Positions 45,451-53,893 of a stretch of 64,000 nucleotides of DNA are shown in pieces. Below the pieces are notes generated by a model. It saw nothing but the letters and a program-made list of their open reading frames with translations, did not search any database and was not told where the DNA came from. Origin of the DNA: Actinoplanes philippinensis (GTDB lineage Bacteria; Actinomycetota; Actinomycetes; Mycobacteriales; Micromonosporaceae); NCBI RefSeq assembly GCF_900113015.1, contig NZ_FONV01000007.1:372001-436000 (forward strand), given 5' to 3'. Position 1 is the first letter of the stretch. Each line of letters begins with the position of its first letter. The translations under genes were made by a program, and so were the position numbers.

Positions 45451-45463
45451 TAACGGCACGTTA
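45451..45463. promoter_or_regulatory. 13-bp palindrome TAACG-GCA-CGTTA
   Basis: Perfect 5-bp arms, 63 bp upstream of the mannanase start and 18 bp from the larger palindrome. Possible second operator or promoter element. Confidence 0.35.
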
Positions 45464-45496
45464 CCCGCCCACCTGTCGCATCGCAATGGATCGATG

Positions 45497-46546
45497 TCAG
45501 GCGGCCCGCCGGGCCTGCTTCTCCCGGTACATGGCGGCGTCGGCCTCGGCGGTGAGCGCGTCGAGCCCCGCTTCGCCGCCGGCCGGGCGCAGCGCCACGC
45601 CGATGCTGACGCCGACCGTGACCACGATGCCGTCGCCGAGGTCGGCGGGCCGGCGGATCGCGTCGCGGATGCGCTCGCAGGCGGCGGCGACCGCGCCCGC
45701 TCCGGCGCCGGGCAGCAGGATCAGGAACTCGTCGCCGCCGAGCCGCCCGGCGGTCACTCCGGGGCCGCCGGCCTCGGTGACCCGGACCGCCACCTCGTGC
45801 AGCAGCCGGTCCCCCGCCGCGTGCCCGTACGTGTCGTTGACCTGCTTGAATCCGTTGAGGTCGAGCAGCAGGACACCGAGCGCGCCACCGGTGAGCCGGG
45901 AGGCGTACTCGTCGAGGTGGGCCCGGTTGGGCAGGCCGGTGAGCCCGTCGTGGGTGGCCTGGTGCTGCAGCGCCCGCCGGGTTTCCTGCAGGGTGGTGAG
46001 CTGCCGGGCGAACGCGGTCGACTGGGAACCGGCGATGATCGCGGTCATCGCGCTGGTGCCGAGCACGAAGGCGGTGTCCGGCGAGTCCGGCACGAGCAGG
46101 ACGAACGCCGCCGAGGTGGCCACGAAGGTGAGGAGGGCGCCGAGGAACTGGTGCCGGACCGCGGCGATGGAGATGCTGAGACCCAGCAGTGGCCAGGTGG
46201 TCTGGGTGAAGTCGCGTTCCGACACGGCCACGAAGGCGACGATCGTCACCGTGTCGAGCAGCACCTGCAGGGCGCTCCACAGCGGGTACCGGCGTGAGCA
46301 GGGGTTACGGGCGGCGAGGACGGCCAGCACGTTCGCCCCGGACATGAGCCCGAGCACGAGCCGGCAGACGGTGGCCATGTCGTCGCTGAGGACCAGCGGC
46401 GCGAGGTCGGTCACGCCGCTCATGTAGACCGCGGTGAGCAGCAGCCCGAGGGATCGGGAGGCCAGTCCGGCGGCTTCGACGGTACGCCGGCGCGATCGCA
46501 TGGAGTCGTCGACCACCGGCACGGCCCCTCTGCCGATCACCCTCAT
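45497..46546 (-). CDS. Membrane GGDEF diguanylate cyclase
   Basis: 349 residues from ATG 46546 (GGGAGG upstream). About six hydrophobic helices occupy residues ~25-180 (for example LGLLLTAVYMSGVTDLAPLVL; LVLGLMSGANVLAVLAA; LLGLSISIAAVRHQFLGALLTFVATSAAFVLLV). The GGDEF domain starts at HDGLTGLPNRAHL, with FKQVNDTYGHAAGD and intact LGGDEFLILLP. No RxxD inhibitory site precedes GGDEF. Substrate GTP, product c-di-GMP. It is a tandem paralogue of the gene at 46586 and lies 39 bp downstream of it. Confidence 0.94.
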   Translation of the reverse strand: MRVIGRGAVPVVDDSMRSRRRTVEAAGLASRSLGLLLTAVYMSGVTDLAPLVLSDDMATVCRLVLGLMSGANVLAVLAARNPCSRRYPLWSALQVLLDTVTIVAFVAVSERDFTQTTWPLLGLSISIAAVRHQFLGALLTFVATSAAFVLLVPDSPDTAFVLGTSAMTAIIAGSQSTAFARQLTTLQETRRALQHQATHDGLTGLPNRAHLDEYASRLTGGALGVLLLDLNGFKQVNDTYGHAAGDRLLHEVAVRVTEAGGPGVTAGRLGGDEFLILLPGAGAGAVAAACERIRDAIRRPADLGDGIVVTVGVSIGVALRPAGGEAGLDALTAEADAAMYREKQARRAA

Positions 46547-46585
46547 GTGCCTCCCATCGGCGGTGACGGCCCTCACCTTGAGGAG

Positions 46586-47641
46586 TCAGGCCGCCCGAGA
46601 TCGGCCCCGTTTGTCGCGGTACATCCCGGCATCGGCCTCGGCGGTCAGCGTGTCCAGATCGGCGGGGCAGTCCCTGGGCCGCAACGCCACGCCGGCGCTG
46701 ACCCCGACGGTGACCGCACGCCCGGCGCCGATGTCGACCGGCCGGCGGATCGCGTCGTGGATGCGGACCATCACCCGGGCGGCGACGGCGCTGTCCGCGT
46801 CCGGCAGCAGCACCAGGAACTCGTCGCCGCCGAGCCGTCCGGCCAGCCCGTCGCCGCCGAGCGCGACGGTCAGCCGGGCGCCGATCTCGTGCAGCAGCAG
46901 GTCGCCGGCGGCGTGCCCGTGTTCGTCGTTGACCTGCTTGAACCCGTTGAGGTCGAGCAGCAGCACGCCGAAGGGGCGGCCGGTGTGCCGGTCGGCGTAG
47001 GCGGCGAGGTGGGCCCGGTTCGGCAGGCCGGTGAGCCCGTCGTGGGTGGCCTGGTGCTGCAGGGCGTGCCGGGTCTCGTCGAGTGCCCGGAGGTGGCGGT
47101 CCAGCGCCGACGACTGGGTGCCGGTGATCACCGCGATCATGAAGCCGACGACGATCAGGTAGAACAGATCGTGCGAGCCGGGCGCCAGCAGCGCGAAGCC
47201 CAGGGTGGTGGCCGCGAAGACCATCAGGGCGCCGACGATCCGATGCCGTACGGCGGCCACCGCGATCGCCGGGGCCAGCAGCGGCCAGGTGGTCTCGGCG
47301 GTCTCCCGCGACGCGAGGGCCACGATCGCGGTGATCGTCGCGGTTTCGATCACGCTCTGCCCGGCGCTGAGCCAGGGGTACCACCTCGATGCCGGGCGGC
47401 GCCGGCCGAGGTGGGCCAGCACGTTCGACACGCCCATCGTGACGACGCCCGCCCAGCAGACGAAGCGCATGTCGGCGCTGGCCACGGCGGCCGCTCCGGC
47501 GCCGATCCCGGCCGCGGCCACGCCGGTGGAGATCAGCCCGAAGCTGCGGGCCACGAGAGCGCCGGTCTCGATGGTGCGCCGCCGCCGCGAGAGCCCGTCG
47601 TCGTCCACCGGGGCGGCTGAGCGCTGAGGCAGCGTAGGCAT
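46586..47641 (-). CDS. Membrane GGDEF diguanylate cyclase, paralogue
   Basis: 351 residues from ATG 47641 (GGAGGG upstream); a longer open frame to 47887 runs through a 26-bp repeat array and was rejected. Same plan as its neighbour: about six helices, then HDGLTGLPNRAHL, FKQVNDEHGHAAGD and LGGDEFLVLLP. The RxxD inhibitory site is absent here too. The pair probably arose by local duplication and could respond to different membrane-linked signals. Confidence 0.94.
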   Translation of the reverse strand: MPTLPQRSAAPVDDDGLSRRRRTIETGALVARSFGLISTGVAAAGIGAGAAAVASADMRFVCWAGVVTMGVSNVLAHLGRRRPASRWYPWLSAGQSVIETATITAIVALASRETAETTWPLLAPAIAVAAVRHRIVGALMVFAATTLGFALLAPGSHDLFYLIVVGFMIAVITGTQSSALDRHLRALDETRHALQHQATHDGLTGLPNRAHLAAYADRHTGRPFGVLLLDLNGFKQVNDEHGHAAGDLLLHEIGARLTVALGGDGLAGRLGGDEFLVLLPDADSAVAARVMVRIHDAIRRPVDIGAGRAVTVGVSAGVALRPRDCPADLDTLTAEADAGMYRDKRGRSRAA

Positions 47642-47659
47642 GGGCCCTCCGATCGGCAG

Positions 47660-47780
47660 ACCACCGCGGCCCCTGAGAGAAGCGGACCACCGCGGCCCCT
47701 GAGAGAAGCGAACCACCGCGGCCCCTGAGAGAAGCGAACCACCGCGGCCCCTGAGAGAAGAGGAAAGCGGACCACCGCGA
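47660..47780. repeat. 26-bp tandem repeat, 4 copies plus fragment
   Basis: Units start at 47660, 47686, 47712 and 47738 and contain accaccgcggcccctgagag; a partial copy begins at 47771. The array lies between the chemoreceptor terminator and the GGDEF start, in the leader or promoter of that gene. Confidence 0.93.
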
Positions 47781-47793
47781 GCCAGGAGGAAAG

Positions 47794-47832
47794 CGGCGGG
47801 GCCGGTCACCGCAATGGCGACCGGCCCCGCCG
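47794..47832 (-). terminator. Hairpin terminator after chemoreceptor gene
   Basis: A perfect 14-bp stem (CGGCGGGGCCGGTC side read as GCGGGGCCGGTC plus two flanking pairs) with an 11-nt loop, 17 bases beyond the chemoreceptor stop. Confidence 0.75.
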
Positions 47833-47849
47833 GAAGGACGAGCGAGACG

Positions 47850-49409
47850 TCAGAACTTGAAGGCGCCGACCAGGTTGCGCAGCTCATCGGCGGTACGGGA
47901 GACCGCCGCGCTGGCCTCGCGGGTCTGCGTGACGCCGCCGACGGTGGCCGCGCTGGCCGAGGAGACGTCGCTGATGTTGGCGGCGATCCGGCTGGAGCCG
48001 GCGGCGACCTCGGCGATGCTGCGGCTCATCTCGCCGGTGGTGGCGGTCTGCTCCTCCACCGCCGAGGCGATGGTGGTCTGGAAGTCGTTGATCTGCGCGA
48101 TGACCTCGGAGATGCGGTTGATGACCTCGACCGCGCCGCCGGTGTCCTGCTGGATGGCGTTGACCCGGCTGTGGATGTCCTCGGTGGCGCGGGCGGTCTC
48201 CTGGGCCAGGTCCTTGACCTCGCTGGCGACCACGGCGAAGCCCTTGCCGGCGTCTCCGGCGCGAGCCGCCTCGATGGTGGCGTTGAGAGCGAGCAGGTTG
48301 GTCTGCTCGGCGATCGAGGTGATCAGCTTGATCACGTTGCCGATCTCGGCGGACGACTCGCCGAGCTGGCGGATCGTGTCGGTGGCGCGGGCGGCCTCGG
48401 TGACGGCGATCGACGCGATCTGGGCGGCCTCGCTGGTATTGCGGGAGATCTCCCGGATCGACAGGCCCATCTCCTCGGAGCCGGCGGCGACGGTCTGCAC
48501 GTTGCGGGAGATCTCGTCGGCCTCGGTGGCGGCGGAGGAGCTCTGCCGGTCGGTGTTGTCGACGGCGTCGGCGATCTGCCCGGAGACCCCGGCGAGCTGG
48601 TTCGACGCGGTGGCGAGCTTGTCGGCGTCACCGGCGATGGTCTGCATCGAGGTGCGCAGCTTGTCGAGGGAGCGGTCCAGGCCGGCGGCCATGACACCGA
48701 ACTCGTCGCGGCTGGTGATGCCGCTGCGGACGGTGAGGTCGCCCTTGTCGAGGGCGTCGATGACCTTGCCGAGCTCGCGGATCGGGCCGAGGATCGAGCG
48801 GACCAGCGGGATCGCCATGCCGATCAGCACGACCAGACCGATGCCGGCCACGATGATCGCGATGGTACGGGTGCCGGACACCGCCTTCAGCATCTCGGCC
48901 TTCTGCTCGGTGATGGCGGCCTCCACCTTCTCGGTGAGGGCGTCGAGCTGGTCGTCGGTCTTGTTGTTGGCCTCGGGGATCTCGTCGATCCGGCCGAGAA
49001 CCGACTTGGGGTCGGCCACACCGTCGGTGACGAACTTGCTGATGAACTCGCCGAACGCCACGAAGTCCGGGCGGTCGCCCTGGAACTCCGTGAGCATCGC
49101 GGCAGGAAGGCCGCACTCCACGACCTTGTCCGCGGCCTCGGTCGACGACGCCACGTCGTCGACCACGTCCTGGCTGACGTCCTGGCCCAGAGCGGCCCGG
49201 TAGGCGTCGACCTTGAGCTCGCTCTGCCGGTTGTTCAGGTGGTTGATCGCGGCGAGGCAGGCCTCCAGGCTGCGCATCTCCTCGGCCTGGGTGCTCAGGG
49301 TCGACTGGCTGGTCAGGGTGATGGCGGCCAGGCCGCCGAGCGCGACGGCCCCGGTGACGACGATCACCCCCAGCCGCTTGGCCGTGCCGATGTTCTGAAT
49401 CGCCCGCAT
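47850..49409 (-). CDS. Methyl-accepting chemotaxis protein
   Basis: 519 residues. Helix 1 (~13-33, GVIVVTGAVALGGLAAITLTS), extracytoplasmic sensor of about 140 residues with two cysteines, helix 2 (~180-203, IAIIVAGIGLVVLIGMAIPLV), HAMP (RSILGPIRELGKVIDALDKGDL) and a cytoplasmic signalling coiled coil with the hairpin tip IAEQTNLLALNATIEAARAGDAGKGFAVVASEVKDLA. No cheA or cheW genes are in the window, so in this non-classical host it may feed a dispersed signalling array. It lies upstream of the two cyclase genes on the same strand, behind a terminator. Confidence 0.95.
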   Translation of the reverse strand: MRAIQNIGTAKRLGVIVVTGAVALGGLAAITLTSQSTLSTQAEEMRSLEACLAAINHLNNRQSELKVDAYRAALGQDVSQDVVDDVASSTEAADKVVECGLPAAMLTEFQGDRPDFVAFGEFISKFVTDGVADPKSVLGRIDEIPEANNKTDDQLDALTEKVEAAITEQKAEMLKAVSGTRTIAIIVAGIGLVVLIGMAIPLVRSILGPIRELGKVIDALDKGDLTVRSGITSRDEFGVMAAGLDRSLDKLRTSMQTIAGDADKLATASNQLAGVSGQIADAVDNTDRQSSSAATEADEISRNVQTVAAGSEEMGLSIREISRNTSEAAQIASIAVTEAARATDTIRQLGESSAEIGNVIKLITSIAEQTNLLALNATIEAARAGDAGKGFAVVASEVKDLAQETARATEDIHSRVNAIQQDTGGAVEVINRISEVIAQINDFQTTIASAVEEQTATTGEMSRSIAEVAAGSSRIAANISDVSSASAATVGGVTQTREASAAVSRTADELRNLVGAFKF

Positions 49410-49477
49410 CTGCCCTCCTTAGCATCCGACGCACACATCATCGGAAGTGGCGGGGCTCACCTGAGGGAAGGGCGGAT

Positions 49478-49828
49478 TCAGCGGTTCAGACGACGCGTCC
49501 AGTCGGAAGGCACCGAGCCGGCCGGCCCGGGGACGGGCTGATCGTCCGGCCGGCTGCCCGGTGGGGCCAGTTCGGGCCCGGACAGGCCCTGCTCGGTCTC
49601 ATAATTCCAGAACCAGTCCTCGCCCGGCTCGAACGACTGGACGATCGGGTGCCCGGTCTGCTTCCAGTGCGCGGTGGCGTGCTGCGAGGGCGAGCTGTCA
49701 CAGCAGCCCACATGGCCGCACTCGGCACATCGGCGCAGGTGGAACCACCAGCCGCCGGCGGCGAGACACTCGGCGCAGCCGGTGCCGGAAGGAGGGACGT
49801 CGGTATGGATCGGTGCGTCGCTGGTCAC
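49478..49828 (-). CDS. UBP-type zinc-finger protein
   Basis: About 116 residues from GTG 49828 (TTG 49834 is an alternative). The motif GCAECLAAGGWWFHLRRCAECGHVGCCDSSPSQHATAHWKQTGHPIVQSFEPGEDWFWNY carries the Cys/His set of UBP zinc fingers, which in bacteria occur as small proteins of unknown function. The C-terminal 35 residues are Pro-rich. It ends the leftward unit that begins with the HxlR gene 12 bp upstream. Confidence 0.9.
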   Translation of the reverse strand: MTSDAPIHTDVPPSGTGCAECLAAGGWWFHLRRCAECGHVGCCDSSPSQHATAHWKQTGHPIVQSFEPGEDWFWNYETEQGLSGPELAPPGSRPDDQPVPGPAGSVPSDWTRRLNR

Positions 49829-49840
49829 GGCCAAAACCTA

Positions 49841-50212
49841 TCAATGGGTACGGTCATACGCCTGCTGCGCCACGGCGATCTGCCCGAACTCGCCCTCGAC
49901 CAGCTCGATCAGCTCGACGAACTTGGCCGCGACCTTCTCGCCGAGGGGGGTCAGGCTGTACTCCACGCGGGGCGGGATGGTGGCCTGCACCTCGCGCCGC
50001 ACCAGGCCGTCGCGCTCGAGCGCCTGCAGCGTCTGGGCCAGCATCTTCTCGCTCACGCCGTCGACCCGGCGGCGCAGCGCGTTGAACCGGAACGCCCCGT
50101 CGTGCAGCGCGGCCAGCGCCAGGCCACCCCAGCGCCCGGTCACGTCGGCGAGCACGCCGCGGGAGGCGCAGTCCCGCGCGAAAACGCTGGGAATCAGCTC
50201 GTCGTCGTCCAC
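49841..50212 (-). CDS. HxlR-family transcriptional regulator
   Basis: About 123 residues from GTG 50212; an ATG at 50269 would add 19. Winged-helix features: CASRGVLADVTGRWGGLALAALHDGAFRFNALRRRVDGVSEKMLAQTLQALERDGLVRREV and the wing PPRVEYSLTPLG. A single Cys lies just before the DNA-binding domain, as in redox-sensing HxlR proteins. It is divergent from an NmrA-type quinone reductase gene, the same pairing as E. coli ytfH/ytfG, so it likely represses that gene under non-stress conditions. Confidence 0.92.
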   Translation of the reverse strand: MDDDELIPSVFARDCASRGVLADVTGRWGGLALAALHDGAFRFNALRRRVDGVSEKMLAQTLQALERDGLVRREVQATIPPRVEYSLTPLGEKVAAKFVELIELVEGEFGQIAVAQQAYDRTH

Positions 50213-50352
50213 GCGGCAGAGAATACCAGCACTGTCGTCAGGTTTGCGCTTTCGAAAAGTTAGTGCCATTGTTCTGGTCATCGCCAAAGCGGCCGGTCGG
50301 AGCTGAGCGTGGTCTCAGCGCCGGCCGGGAGGACCTTCTACAGGGAGTCGAC

Positions 50353-51207
50353 ATGACCATCGCCGTCACCGGAGCCACCGGACAGCTGGGCCGCCTCGTC
50401 GTCGAGGCGCTGATCGCCCGCGGCGCCACGCCCGGCGAGATCGTCGCCGTCGTCCGGGACACCGCCAAGGCCGGCGGCCTGCTCACGCTCGGCGTGCAGG
50501 TGCGCGAGGGCGACTACGACCGGCCGGAGACGCTGACCGCGGCGCTCGACGGTGTCGACCGGCTGCTGCTGATCTCCGGCAACGCGGTCGGCCAGCGGAT
50601 CCCCCAGCACACCGCGGTGATCGACGCCGCCAAGCAGGCCGGTGTCGGCTTCCTCGCCTACACCAGCATCCTGCGCGCCGACACCAGCCCGATCGGCCTC
50701 GCGCCCGAGCACCTGGCCACCGAAAATCTGATCAAGGACAGCGGCATTCCGTACGCGTTCCTGCGCAACGGCTGGTACATCGAGAACTACGCCGGCTCGT
50801 TCGGGTCCGCGATCGCCCAGGGCGCCCTGTACGGCAGCGCCGCCGACGGCCGGATCGCCGCCGCCACCCGCGCCGACTTCGCCGAGGCCGCCGCGGTCGT
50901 CCTGCTCAGCGGCGAGACCGGCGTCTACGAGCTGGCCGGCGACGAGTCGTTCACCCTGGCCGGCCTGGCCGCCGCGGTGGCGGAGGCGTCCGGCGCCCCG
51001 GTCGCCTACACCGACCTGCCCGCCGAGCAGTACCAGGCCGCCCTGGTCGGCGCCGGCCTGCCGGAGGCCTTCGCCGGCCTCCTCGCCGACACCGACGTCA
51101 AGATCCGTGACGGCCACCTCGACGACGACACGAAGACCCTGTCCCGCCTGATCGGCCGCCCGACCACCCCGCTGTCCGACGCCGTGGCGGCCGCCCTCAA
51201 GAACTGA
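50353..51207 (+). CDS. NmrA-like NAD(P)H:quinone reductase (QorB/YtfG type)
   Basis: 284 residues from ATG 50353 (GGGAG upstream); a longer frame to 50263 was rejected. Nucleotide-binding motif AVTGATGQLGRLVVEAL, followed by LLLISGNAVGQRIPQHTAVIDAAKQAGVGFLAYTSILRADTSP and RNGWYIENY, all matching the YtfG/QorB quinone reductase branch of the atypical short-chain dehydrogenases. It should reduce quinones or electrophiles. Its last 11 bp overlap the convergent YbaK gene. Confidence 0.93.
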   Translation: MTIAVTGATGQLGRLVVEALIARGATPGEIVAVVRDTAKAGGLLTLGVQVREGDYDRPETLTAALDGVDRLLLISGNAVGQRIPQHTAVIDAAKQAGVGFLAYTSILRADTSPIGLAPEHLATENLIKDSGIPYAFLRNGWYIENYAGSFGSAIAQGALYGSAADGRIAAATRADFAEAAAVVLLSGETGVYELAGDESFTLAGLAAAVAEASGAPVAYTDLPAEQYQAALVGAGLPEAFAGLLADTDVKIRDGHLDDDTKTLSRLIGRPTTPLSDAVAAALKN

Positions 51208-51658
51208 GGTCGGTCACGTCGGCGAACGAGCCGCCCAAGGCCTTGACCGCCGCGTCGGCCTCCACCCGTAGACCGAGGCCGCGCTCGCCCGCGCCGAGGC
51301 TGATGGTCCGGCCGCGGACCGACTCGTCGGCGATCACCGGCCACGGGCGGCGGGAACCGAACGGGGTGATGGTGCCCCGTTCGTACCCCGTGGCCTCCTT
51401 GGCGGTCGCCGCGTCGGGCATCGACAGCCGGCTCACGCCGAGCAGCGCCCGCAGTTTGGGCCACGAGATGGACCGGTCGCCGGGCACCAGGACGAACAGA
51501 TAGTCATCGTCGGCGCGGCGCACCACCAGGGTTTTCACCAGGTCACGCACCTCGACCCGCTGGGCGGCGGCGGCCTCGGCCACGCTGCTGACCGGGCCGT
51601 GCCGGATCACGTCGTAATCGATTCCGGCGGCGGACACCGCATCCACGGCACTCGACAA
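51197..51658 (-). CDS. YbaK/EbsC-type aminoacyl-tRNA deacylase
   Basis: 153 residues. The fold signature SVAEAAAAQRVEVRDLVKTLVVRRADDDYLFVLVPGDRSISWPKLRALLG and the later GYERGTITPFGSRRPWPVIAD match the Cys-tRNA(Pro)/ProX-like deacylases that hydrolyse mischarged tRNA. It is divergent from the DUF427 gene with 16 bp between starts. Confidence 0.92.
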   Translation of the reverse strand: MSSAVDAVSAAGIDYDVIRHGPVSSVAEAAAAQRVEVRDLVKTLVVRRADDDYLFVLVPGDRSISWPKLRALLGVSRLSMPDAATAKEATGYERGTITPFGSRRPWPVIADESVRGRTISLGAGERGLGLRVEADAAVKALGGSFADVTDLSS

Positions 51659-51674
51659 CGTTAGGCTCCTTCAC

Positions 51675-52049
51675 ATGGCCAAGCCTCGTCTGCAACCAGG
51701 CCCCGATCATCCGATCACGATCACCCCGACCGGCTCAAGGGTGACGGTCACCGCCGGTGGGCGGGTCGTCGCCGACACCACGAGCGCGCTCACGCTGCAG
51801 GAGGCGAACTATCCGCCCGTGCAGTACGTGCCGCTCAGCGACGTCGACCCGGCACTGATCTCCGCCACCGATCACCAGACCTACTGTCCGTACAAGGGTG
51901 AGGCCAGTTACTGGTCACTGCCGGAGGCGGACAATGCGGTCTGGGGATACCAGGATCCGCACGACGCGGTCGCCGAGATCAAGGGCCACGTCGCGTTCTA
52001 TCCGGACAAGGCGGAGGTCCGGATCGCGGATCGCACCGCCGCCAGCTGA
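51675..52049 (+). CDS. DUF427 domain protein
   Basis: 124 residues. The DUF427 pattern VTVTAGGRVVADTTSALTLQEANYPPVQYVPLSDVD then HQTYCPYKGEASYWSL and AVWGYQDPHDAVAEIKGHVAFYPDKAEVRI is complete. Function unknown; these small beta proteins are widespread in actinomycetes. The last 52 bp overlap the convergent F420-type enzyme gene. Confidence 0.93.
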   Translation: MAKPRLQPGPDHPITITPTGSRVTVTAGGRVVADTTSALTLQEANYPPVQYVPLSDVDPALISATDHQTYCPYKGEASYWSLPEADNAVWGYQDPHDAVAEIKGHVAFYPDKAEVRIADRTAAS

Positions 52050-53017
52050 TAGCGATCCGCCTCGTACGGCGTGTAGAGCGAGATCCGATCAATCGCGGAA
52101 CCGAATCGGTCGAGCAGCCCGGCGGCCACCGCCGCCGGGTCGCCGGCCACCGCGAACGCGTCGAGCACGTCGTCGGTGATCGCGTCGGCCATCTCGTCCC
52201 ACGATTGCCGGCGTGACAGCAGGTTGAGCCGGTCGGCGAGCTCACCCCACCCGTGCAGCTCCAGCACCGGCCGGTAGGACGGTGTCGACGCGTAGAAGGC
52301 GATCTGCCCGCGCACCGCCCGCTCCGCCTTCGCCCGGCCGGCCGGGTCGGCGCCGAGGACCACGAAGGCGCTCATCTCCATCGCGAATCCGTCGAGGGAG
52401 CCGCCGCGCGCCTCCCGGGCGGCCGGGATCAGCCGCTCCGCGAGATAGGCGGGGCTGGTCAGCGGGTGCACCAGCAGCCCGTCGGCGACCCGGCCGGCCG
52501 CCGCGACCATCCGCTCGCCGACCGCGGCCAGCTGCACCGGCGGGTTGCCGAACGGGTTGGGCCCCGGGTCGAAGAACGGCGTCATCAGCGTGTGCTGGTA
52601 GAACGAGCCGCGGAAAGCGAGCCGCTCGCCGGTCGCCCAGGAGTGCCAGACGGCCCGCAGCGCTGCCACGAACTCCTCCATCCGCGCGGCCGGCCGCCCC
52701 CACGGCATCGAGAACCGCCGCTCGATGTGTGGTCTCACCTGGGAACCGAGACCCAGCCGGAACCGGCCCTCGGAGATCAGCTGCAGGTCGTTGGCGAGGA
52801 CCGCGACGTTCATCGGGTTGCGGGCGAACGCGACCGCGATCGACGACTGCAGCGACAGGGTGGCGGTCGCCCGGGCCACCAGGGTCAGCGTGGTGAACAC
52901 GTCGTGCCGGGTCTCGGCCGCGTTGAAGCCGTCGTAGCCGACCTGCTCGGCGGAGACGGCGGCCGTCTCGGCCTCGGACGGGGAGGCCGCGATCGGGGCG
53001 GCGTAGTCGACCAGCAT
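51998..53017 (-). CDS. F420-dependent luciferase-like oxidoreductase
   Basis: 339 residues. N-terminus AETAAVSAEQVGYDGFNAAETRHDVFTTLTLVARATATLSLQSSIAVAFARNPMNVAVLANDLQLISEGRFRLGLGSQVRPHIERRFSMPW is typical of the TIGR03617 F420-dependent group. Cofactor F420 and substrate are inferred. It is divergent from a MerR regulator gene (60 bp apart), whose operator could also influence it. Confidence 0.9.
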   Translation of the reverse strand: MLVDYAAPIAASPSEAETAAVSAEQVGYDGFNAAETRHDVFTTLTLVARATATLSLQSSIAVAFARNPMNVAVLANDLQLISEGRFRLGLGSQVRPHIERRFSMPWGRPAARMEEFVAALRAVWHSWATGERLAFRGSFYQHTLMTPFFDPGPNPFGNPPVQLAAVGERMVAAAGRVADGLLVHPLTSPAYLAERLIPAAREARGGSLDGFAMEMSAFVVLGADPAGRAKAERAVRGQIAFYASTPSYRPVLELHGWGELADRLNLLSRRQSWDEMADAITDDVLDAFAVAGDPAAVAAGLLDRFGSAIDRISLYTPYEADRYQLAAVRSAIRTSALSG

Positions 53018-53036
53018 CCCCCAGACTTACCAGATC

Positions 53037-53067
53037 TTGACTCTCCCACCGTGTCAGGGTCTGAACT
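53037..53067 (+). promoter_or_regulatory. MerR-type promoter/operator
   Basis: TTGACT (53037-53042) and TGAACT (53062-53067) are separated by 19 bp, the long spacing used by MerR activators. The spacer contains a dyad GACTCT-N11-AGGGTC (53039-53061), resembling the GACyCT/AGGGTC sites of multidrug-type MerR proteins. The regulator gene begins 11 bp downstream, so autoregulation is likely. Confidence 0.65.
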
Positions 53068-53077
53068 CGGAGCTGTC

Positions 53078-53893
53078 ATGTTCACCATCGGAGATTTCGC
53101 CCGCCACGGCCGCGTGTCGATCCGGATGCTGCGTCACTACGACGCGACCGGGCTGCTGCGGCCGGCCCACGTCGACAGGTTCACCGGCTACCGGCACTAC
53201 ACGGCCGGCCAGCTGGCCCGGCTCAACCGGATCATCGCGCTCAAGGATCTCGGGCTCACCCTGCAGCAGGTCGGGGAGATCCTCGACGGCACGCTGGACG
53301 CCGGCGAGCTGCGCGGCATGCTCCGGCTGCGCCGCGCCGAGCTGGAGGCGGCGGTGGCCGAGTCGGCGGCGCGGCTGGTGCGGGTCGAGGCGCGTCTCCG
53401 GGCCATCGAGAGGGAGGGCCGCATGCCCACCGACGACGTCGTCATCAAGCCGATCCCGGCGGTCCGTGTCGCCGAGCTGACCGCGGTCGCCGACGGCTAC
53501 GAGCCGGAGCACATCTCCCCGGTGATCCAGCCGCTCTACGCCGAGCTGTTCCAGCGCCTGGAGGCGGCCGGGGTGCGGCCCACCGGTCCGGGCGTCGCCT
53601 ACTACGAGGACGCGGCGGACGGGCGGATCACCGTGCACGCCGCGATCCAGGTCGCCGCCGGTCCGGGTTCGGGCGATTTCGAGGTACGGGATCTGCCGGT
53701 TATCGCCGAGGCCGCGACGATCGTGCATCACGGGTCGATGGACGCCGTGGTGCCGACCGGCCAGGCCCTCGCCGAGTGGATCGACGCGAACGGCTACCGG
53801 GCCGTCGGCTACGCCCGCGAGATCAACCTGGAGTGCCCGGAGAACCGCGACGACTGGGTGACCGAGCTGCAGGTGGCGGTCACGAGGGCCTGA
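53078..53893 (+). CDS. MerR-family regulator with GyrI-like effector domain
   Basis: 271 residues. HTH FTIGDFARHGRVSIRMLRHYDATGLLRPAHVDRFTGYRHYTAGQLARLNRIIALKDLGL, dimerisation coiled coil to about residue 110, then an effector-binding domain (VVIKPIPAVRVAEL... TVHAAIQVAAG, HHGSMDAVVPTGQALAEWIDANGYRAVGYAREINLE) as in BmrR/BltR. It should sense hydrophobic or cationic drugs. Its own promoter bears a matching operator. The final 14 bp overlap the convergent peptidase gene. Confidence 0.94.
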   Translation: MFTIGDFARHGRVSIRMLRHYDATGLLRPAHVDRFTGYRHYTAGQLARLNRIIALKDLGLTLQQVGEILDGTLDAGELRGMLRLRRAELEAAVAESAARLVRVEARLRAIEREGRMPTDDVVIKPIPAVRVAELTAVADGYEPEHISPVIQPLYAELFQRLEAAGVRPTGPGVAYYEDAADGRITVHAAIQVAAGPGSGDFEVRDLPVIAEAATIVHHGSMDAVVPTGQALAEWIDANGYRAVGYAREINLECPENRDDWVTELQVAVTRA

